Shown: positions 59,947 to 64,000 of the stretch, in pieces
Numbering within the stretch: the stretch's first letter is position 1
How the letters are laid out: every line of letters begins with the position of its first letter
Origin: Eudromia elegans
Lineage: Eukaryota > Chordata > Aves > Tinamiformes > Tinamidae
Assembly (NCBI GenBank): GCA_003342815.1
Contig: PTEX01000196.1
Coordinates: 411,196 to 475,195, forward strand
DNA length: 64,000 nt
Direction: 5' to 3'
Program-made: the position numbers and the translations under genes
Notes under the pieces: model-generated
The model's input: the letters and a program-made list of their open reading frames with translations, nothing else
Told to the model about the DNA's origin: nothing
Databases searched by the model: none

Positions 59947-60936
59947 CCACACAGTTAGTAGCATTGCAATAGGCAGGTGGATAGTATCTGATTTCTTTTC
60001 AGTGTGGAAAGTCTTGGGTAGGCAGCAGGCAAAAGCCTCTTTGTGTGTCAGACTTGTCCTCTGTCTTCTAGGTTGGATGGAGGAAGAGAGAGTTGCTAAA
60101 AGCAACTAGGATAAGTTTCCAGAGCAGAAAGCTTCCAAGAACAAAGGAGCAGCCAGGCAGAGAGACAAGGTTTGAAAATGGCTTCTTTTTTTTCTCCCCC
60201 TAGAGTATTCATGAAGGTTTTCTGCAGCTCAAGACCCTATTGGCAGAGAATAAATTGATGAGGTAGAAGTCTTTTTGTAGGAACTATGTCGTTCTGTGTG
60301 AAATCACTTTATGTAGGCTGAGCTATAAACTCTGAAAGAACGTTATCTTGTGCATTCTTGGAGCCTTGCTAGAACTGCTCAGCTAAATACCCTCATAATT
60401 GACTCTGCATGAACTATGCTCTGGCCTTGCCTGGGGCTGCGCTTCTACTATAATTCTTGCCGCCAGATGTACAACTGTTCTTTAATAGCCTAGGACGACA
60501 AAGCTGCAAAGTTGTGTGCTACCCAGTGCTACCCATCCTGTGCCAAGAATGCCCCATGCTGAACACTACTACAGAAAATAGAAAGAGAATAAAGGAAAAG
60601 TAGGATCAGAGACAGAGAACACAGAGCAACTTATAACTTATAACTATTTTGACAGACAGATGTTGTTATGGCCAAGTTATGAATAATGGTGCTGGCAATC
60701 TAAGTTTAGAACAGCTATGAACAACTATGTATAGGTGTATTCTTATTTGCACCTACATACATGCCTCTATTTATTATTACTTCAAAATTCTGTTCTTCAC
60801 ATCTTAATTTCACAGGTAGTTATCAATATACTTTTTGAGGAATACCTTTATTTCCTTCCTGTAGGCAGGATGTCAACTTTTGTAGAGGGAGGATCTTGAA
60901 AAGCCATTTAGTCACTTTTCTTGTTATTTTATTTAA

Positions 60937-60960
60937 TATATATATATATAAAAATATTTT
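60937..60960. repeat. (AT)n tract
   Basis: AT dinucleotides followed by A/T homopolymers. Confidence 0.85.
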
Positions 60961-61337
60961 TAATTATATTTTTAAGCATTTTTATATAATCAATTTAATT
61001 ACATTTATTCTACTAATAATAAACTTTTTAACCACATTGATTTTAAAATATCATAATTGGGACAGGAATATAAACACTCATAATTTAAGTCATAAAATCA
61101 TTTCATATAGAATGACGTGTGATACTATTCAGAGATACTGTCAAAGCAATGCTGATACAGCACTGACTGTGACTTTTAAAATCCCACTTCTTTTCACATC
61201 AAAGAAAGGATTTTGTCTTGAAATTGTCCATGAAATATTTCTTGTAGTCAATGGTACTCTTCTGTTTAAAATAAATACTATATTCTCACGATCATCCGCT
61301 CAATCACATTTTTTTATTTATTGTCCAATATATTTTT

Positions 61338-61539
61338 AAATCAAGTTGCAATTCTTGTATTCCTTCAAAAACAATATTACTATTCAAAAGGATATTACTA
61401 TTAAACCAAGTTAAATCAAGATATTACTATTAAATATTAAATCAAGATATTAAATCTTGATATTAAATCAAGATATTACTATGAAATCAAGTTGCAATTC
61501 TCGTGTTCCTTCAAAAACAATATTACTATTCCAAAGGAT
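61338..61539. repeat. nested direct repeat (56-bp copies flanking a short-unit array)
   Basis: A 56-bp sequence at 61338-61393 recurs at 61484-61539 with three mismatches. The 90 bp between them consist of repeated AAATCAAG and GATATTACTATTAAA-type units, including a small palindrome TCAAGATATTAAATCTTGA. The arrangement suggests stepwise duplication of one AT-rich segment. Confidence 0.9.
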
Positions 61540-64000
61540 CTGTGTTTTTGAAATACTAATATTTTTCGTAGATGGTTATATACTCCTTTATAGTATTTTA
61601 ATGTAAAAGGCTGCTTTAGCTGGACAGCTTTCCCTATTATGTTTCAAAATCAGAAAAGAGCTGACATGTCTTTCAGGAATAGTTGTTATCTTTGCTATAT
61701 ACTGGCCCCAAAATCTTAAAACATTTTTTTTTTTATTTAAGGCTTTCTTGTCCATACACGTTAATCTTCCCCTACAGATCTTTAGATAGTATCTGCTTTA
61801 AATGTGCTGCTTCCTGAAATATATCTAGCCCTGGTTTGAGGTGTGATCGGTTTTATTCTAAATTGCAAAAATAGTTCATTTAATGTTCATCTTCTTACCA
61901 ATGACAGATGAATCAGAAATGAGCTGTCATTAATAATTTTGAATTCCACAAGACTAACTGCAATAATAAGCTCTTCTACCCAGAAAAAATTATGTTCCTA
62001 AGTATTAAATGTATTAGCTCTTCAGGAGCTCTTACCTTGGATTCATGTCACAAAGTCACATTGTGTTTTTTAGTAACTGTTCTGCTTATCTCACATATTT
62101 ATGTATTTTAAGGACAAAAGAAAGTAGGAATTCCTATTTCATGGATAATATAATTAATCCTCCTCTGGTTATTTGTCTGATTAAAAGAAAAAAAAAAAAG
62201 CCTACAAAATGCCATGAACTTAAACATGCCAACCCTTAACTTTTGGTTGTTCTTTGCAGAACTTACTGGTTAGGGAGCTAATCAATAAATTTTATGCTTT
62301 TTTAGATACTGAATCAAATTTTTTTGAATATTATATATCAAAAATTTCACTTCTGAGATTCAATTTATCTTCTTTTAATGTTTTTGCCAGTATTCAAAAC
62401 AACAAGGGCTGTTTTCTTCTTTTTGGTTTTGGATAATTCAGTCCCATTTTCAACACATCATTTTGATTGATCTAAATGGCTGAAGTTCTTGTTTCTCAGA
62501 TCTGTCCCTTGGACTCTGCTTTGTGGTGTTTATTCCAAGCTCATCTTATCCACCTCAGTCTGTAGCTTCATTTTTCAAAACTTCTTCCAAATATATGTAT
62601 GAAACATAAAAGTTCTGGGGGCCTTTGTCTGGAGTAGAACAGACCACTACAAAATAGACTACAAAATGTAAATTTTATATTGTAGGAAAAATGTATATAT
62701 TCCTTGCTTGAAAATACCATTGATCATTATCTTATATACTTCATTTTATGCCAGTTTGCAGAATTATGCCTTTTTTCAGAGCCTGGTACAGGCCATGTTA
62801 TTCTGGTCCCAAAAACATCCACTTGGGGAGAGTATGCCATAGTGGAAGAAAGGAAAACAGCAAAGATTTAAAAAAAAAATCAAAAACACAGCCAAAGCTA
62901 TAGAGTCATTCTATTCAGAAGCAGAGGCACTTTCTGGGTTAAAATTACAGCAGAGTCTTTATGGTTTCTTTCCTCTTTACAAAAGATTCTTAACAGATGT
63001 CTATTTTCTGATGTTTTCTACTAAATAAAAGCACTTTTAAAGTATTTGCTCAGGCCTTGCTAAGTGAAAGATAGCACCGTGAGCAGTAAGTGCAAGTGTT
63101 GCAGAATACTTGTCCTGTTTTTCATTGCTTATAAAAGGAAACTAAACCTGATGCTTTAAGGCCATGGTAGTTTATAATCACTTAAGACAATGACTCAATC
63201 TATTTTGTGTATCTTCTTTCATGATTAAGCCTTAGTCAACAGTCACTCATGACTTTTAATTAGGATGAGACTGAATGCAGTCCCTCCTCCTTCAGGAGCT
63301 CTTTTTTTTTTTTTTTCCTTTTCCCGTAGAAAGGCTGATGAAAAGAAGCTTGAAAGCATAAACCTGACTGCTCAGCACTTCTTCCTACCCATATTTTCTC
63401 AAGCCCTTTTAATGGCTAATCGGCCTTTGGGAACATGTCTGTTTTACTTATCCCTCATTCCTTTCTGTCTCAGTGATGTCATCCTGCTTTACCTAAGCTT
63501 CCAGCTTTGTTACCATAGATATAGTGAGGGCCAACAGTATTTGTAATGTTTGCTTTTGTGATGCCATGAAAAAGACTTAATTGTTCACGTTCTTTCAGTA
63601 GGCTTTCTGACTATTCAAAAAGGTTCCTATTAATCAACTTTTAAAAAGTTGGCCCAAGGCAGTGGCAGAAACAATAACAACAAAACAGAACAACAAACAA
63701 AGGTTAAAGAAGTTTCAGATTCACATAGTTAACAAACTGCAACTAATGTTAAATTCATTTAATAGAGTGTAAGGCTCAGGAGAGGAAACTAAATCCCCTG
63801 TTCTACTGTGCAGGCATTTTTGTCTTTCACTAACCTCCTGTCTATATAACAAATCAAATGAGACTTGTCTGCACATGAATATGCACACATACAAGAAGAA
63901 TAAAGTGACTATTGATTGTATATGGTTGTTAATATAGAGCAACAGCAGCAGACTAGCTTCTTTGCCATTCTGCATTCAGTTTGGCACCTGTGAAATATAA
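61540..64000. other. single-copy AT-rich DNA, no gene seen
   Basis: No interspersed repeat or coding region recognised. A T run with a splice-acceptor-like end is at 63302-63329, followed by an open stretch to 63546 that I do not consider convincing. An AAC-rich patch lies near 63669-63700. Confidence 0.55.
63302..63316. repeat. poly-T tract (15 nt)
   Basis: T run within a longer pyrimidine tract that ends in CCCGTAG at 63329. Confidence 0.9.

Larger units (their letters stand above)
57862..61337. other. single-copy AT-rich DNA, no gene seen
   Basis: No coding region recognised. A 147-codon plus-strand frame at 60896-61339 is dominated by Ile, Phe, Leu, Asn and Thr from AT-rich codons and overlaps an AT microsatellite, so it is treated as chance. 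Confidence 0.6.

Noticed and set aside
60896-61339. 147-codon plus-strand open frame
   Set aside because: Composition is driven by AT-rich codons, it overlaps an AT microsatellite, and no domain is seen.
63330-63546. possible exon after a T tract ending CCCGTAG
   Set aside because: The open length is modest, no donor is convincing and the peptide is Leu/Phe-rich.
1-64000. CRISPR arrays, tRNA or rRNA genes, bacterial operons
   Set aside because: No regularly spaced repeats, cloverleaf-like sequences or prokaryotic gene organisation were seen.

Overview
The window looks like nuclear DNA of a bird; a crocodilian or turtle is less likely. It is AT-rich, with no compact genes, operons or ribosome-binding sites. 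The recognisable interspersed repeats are CR1-type LINEs, one ending in the ATTCTATG-like octamer tail typical of CR1, and LTR retrovirus remnants. I saw no SINEs or L1. The first six bases are a HindIII site and there is one ambiguous base (N at 42966), so the sequence may be a clone or one end of a clone. I found no intact protein-coding gene and no RNA gene. The window is best read as intergenic or deep intronic sequence.

Layout. 1-2228: single-copy AT-rich DNA. 2229-3633: a CR1 LINE carrying a broken reverse transcriptase. 3634-12547: single-copy DNA with homopolymers, a hairpin and a (TCC)7 microsatellite. 12548-16114: a dense cluster of mobile-element debris: a solo LTR with a 6-bp target duplication, two copies of a second LTR family, a minus-strand class I-like retroviral integrase remnant, and a minus-strand CR1 tail. 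16115-33239: single-copy DNA with AT microsatellites and small tandem duplications. 33240-33650: a CR1 3' end flanked by 9-bp direct repeats. 33661-42614: single-copy DNA with a small CpG-bearing patch near 39.4 kb. 42615-43160: two minus-strand CR1 fragments of different type separated by a 61-nt T run and the N. 43161-50379: single-copy DNA. 50380-57861: two members of a third LTR family in inverted orientation, enclosing a stop-poor stretch (50.9-52.9 kb) with exon-like segments and an inverted pair of decayed C2H2 zinc-finger fragments (54.9-55.07 kb). 57862-64000: single-copy DNA with simple repeats and a nested direct repeat at 61.3-61.5 kb.

Nothing here amounts to a functioning multi-gene system. 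The most interesting items are the nested cluster at 12.5-16.1 kb, the possible LTR-associated transcription unit at 50.4-52.9 kb, and the inverted zinc-finger fragments at 55 kb. All coordinates and alignments were read by eye, with no database search. Family names rest on recognised motifs; subfamily names are not assigned.
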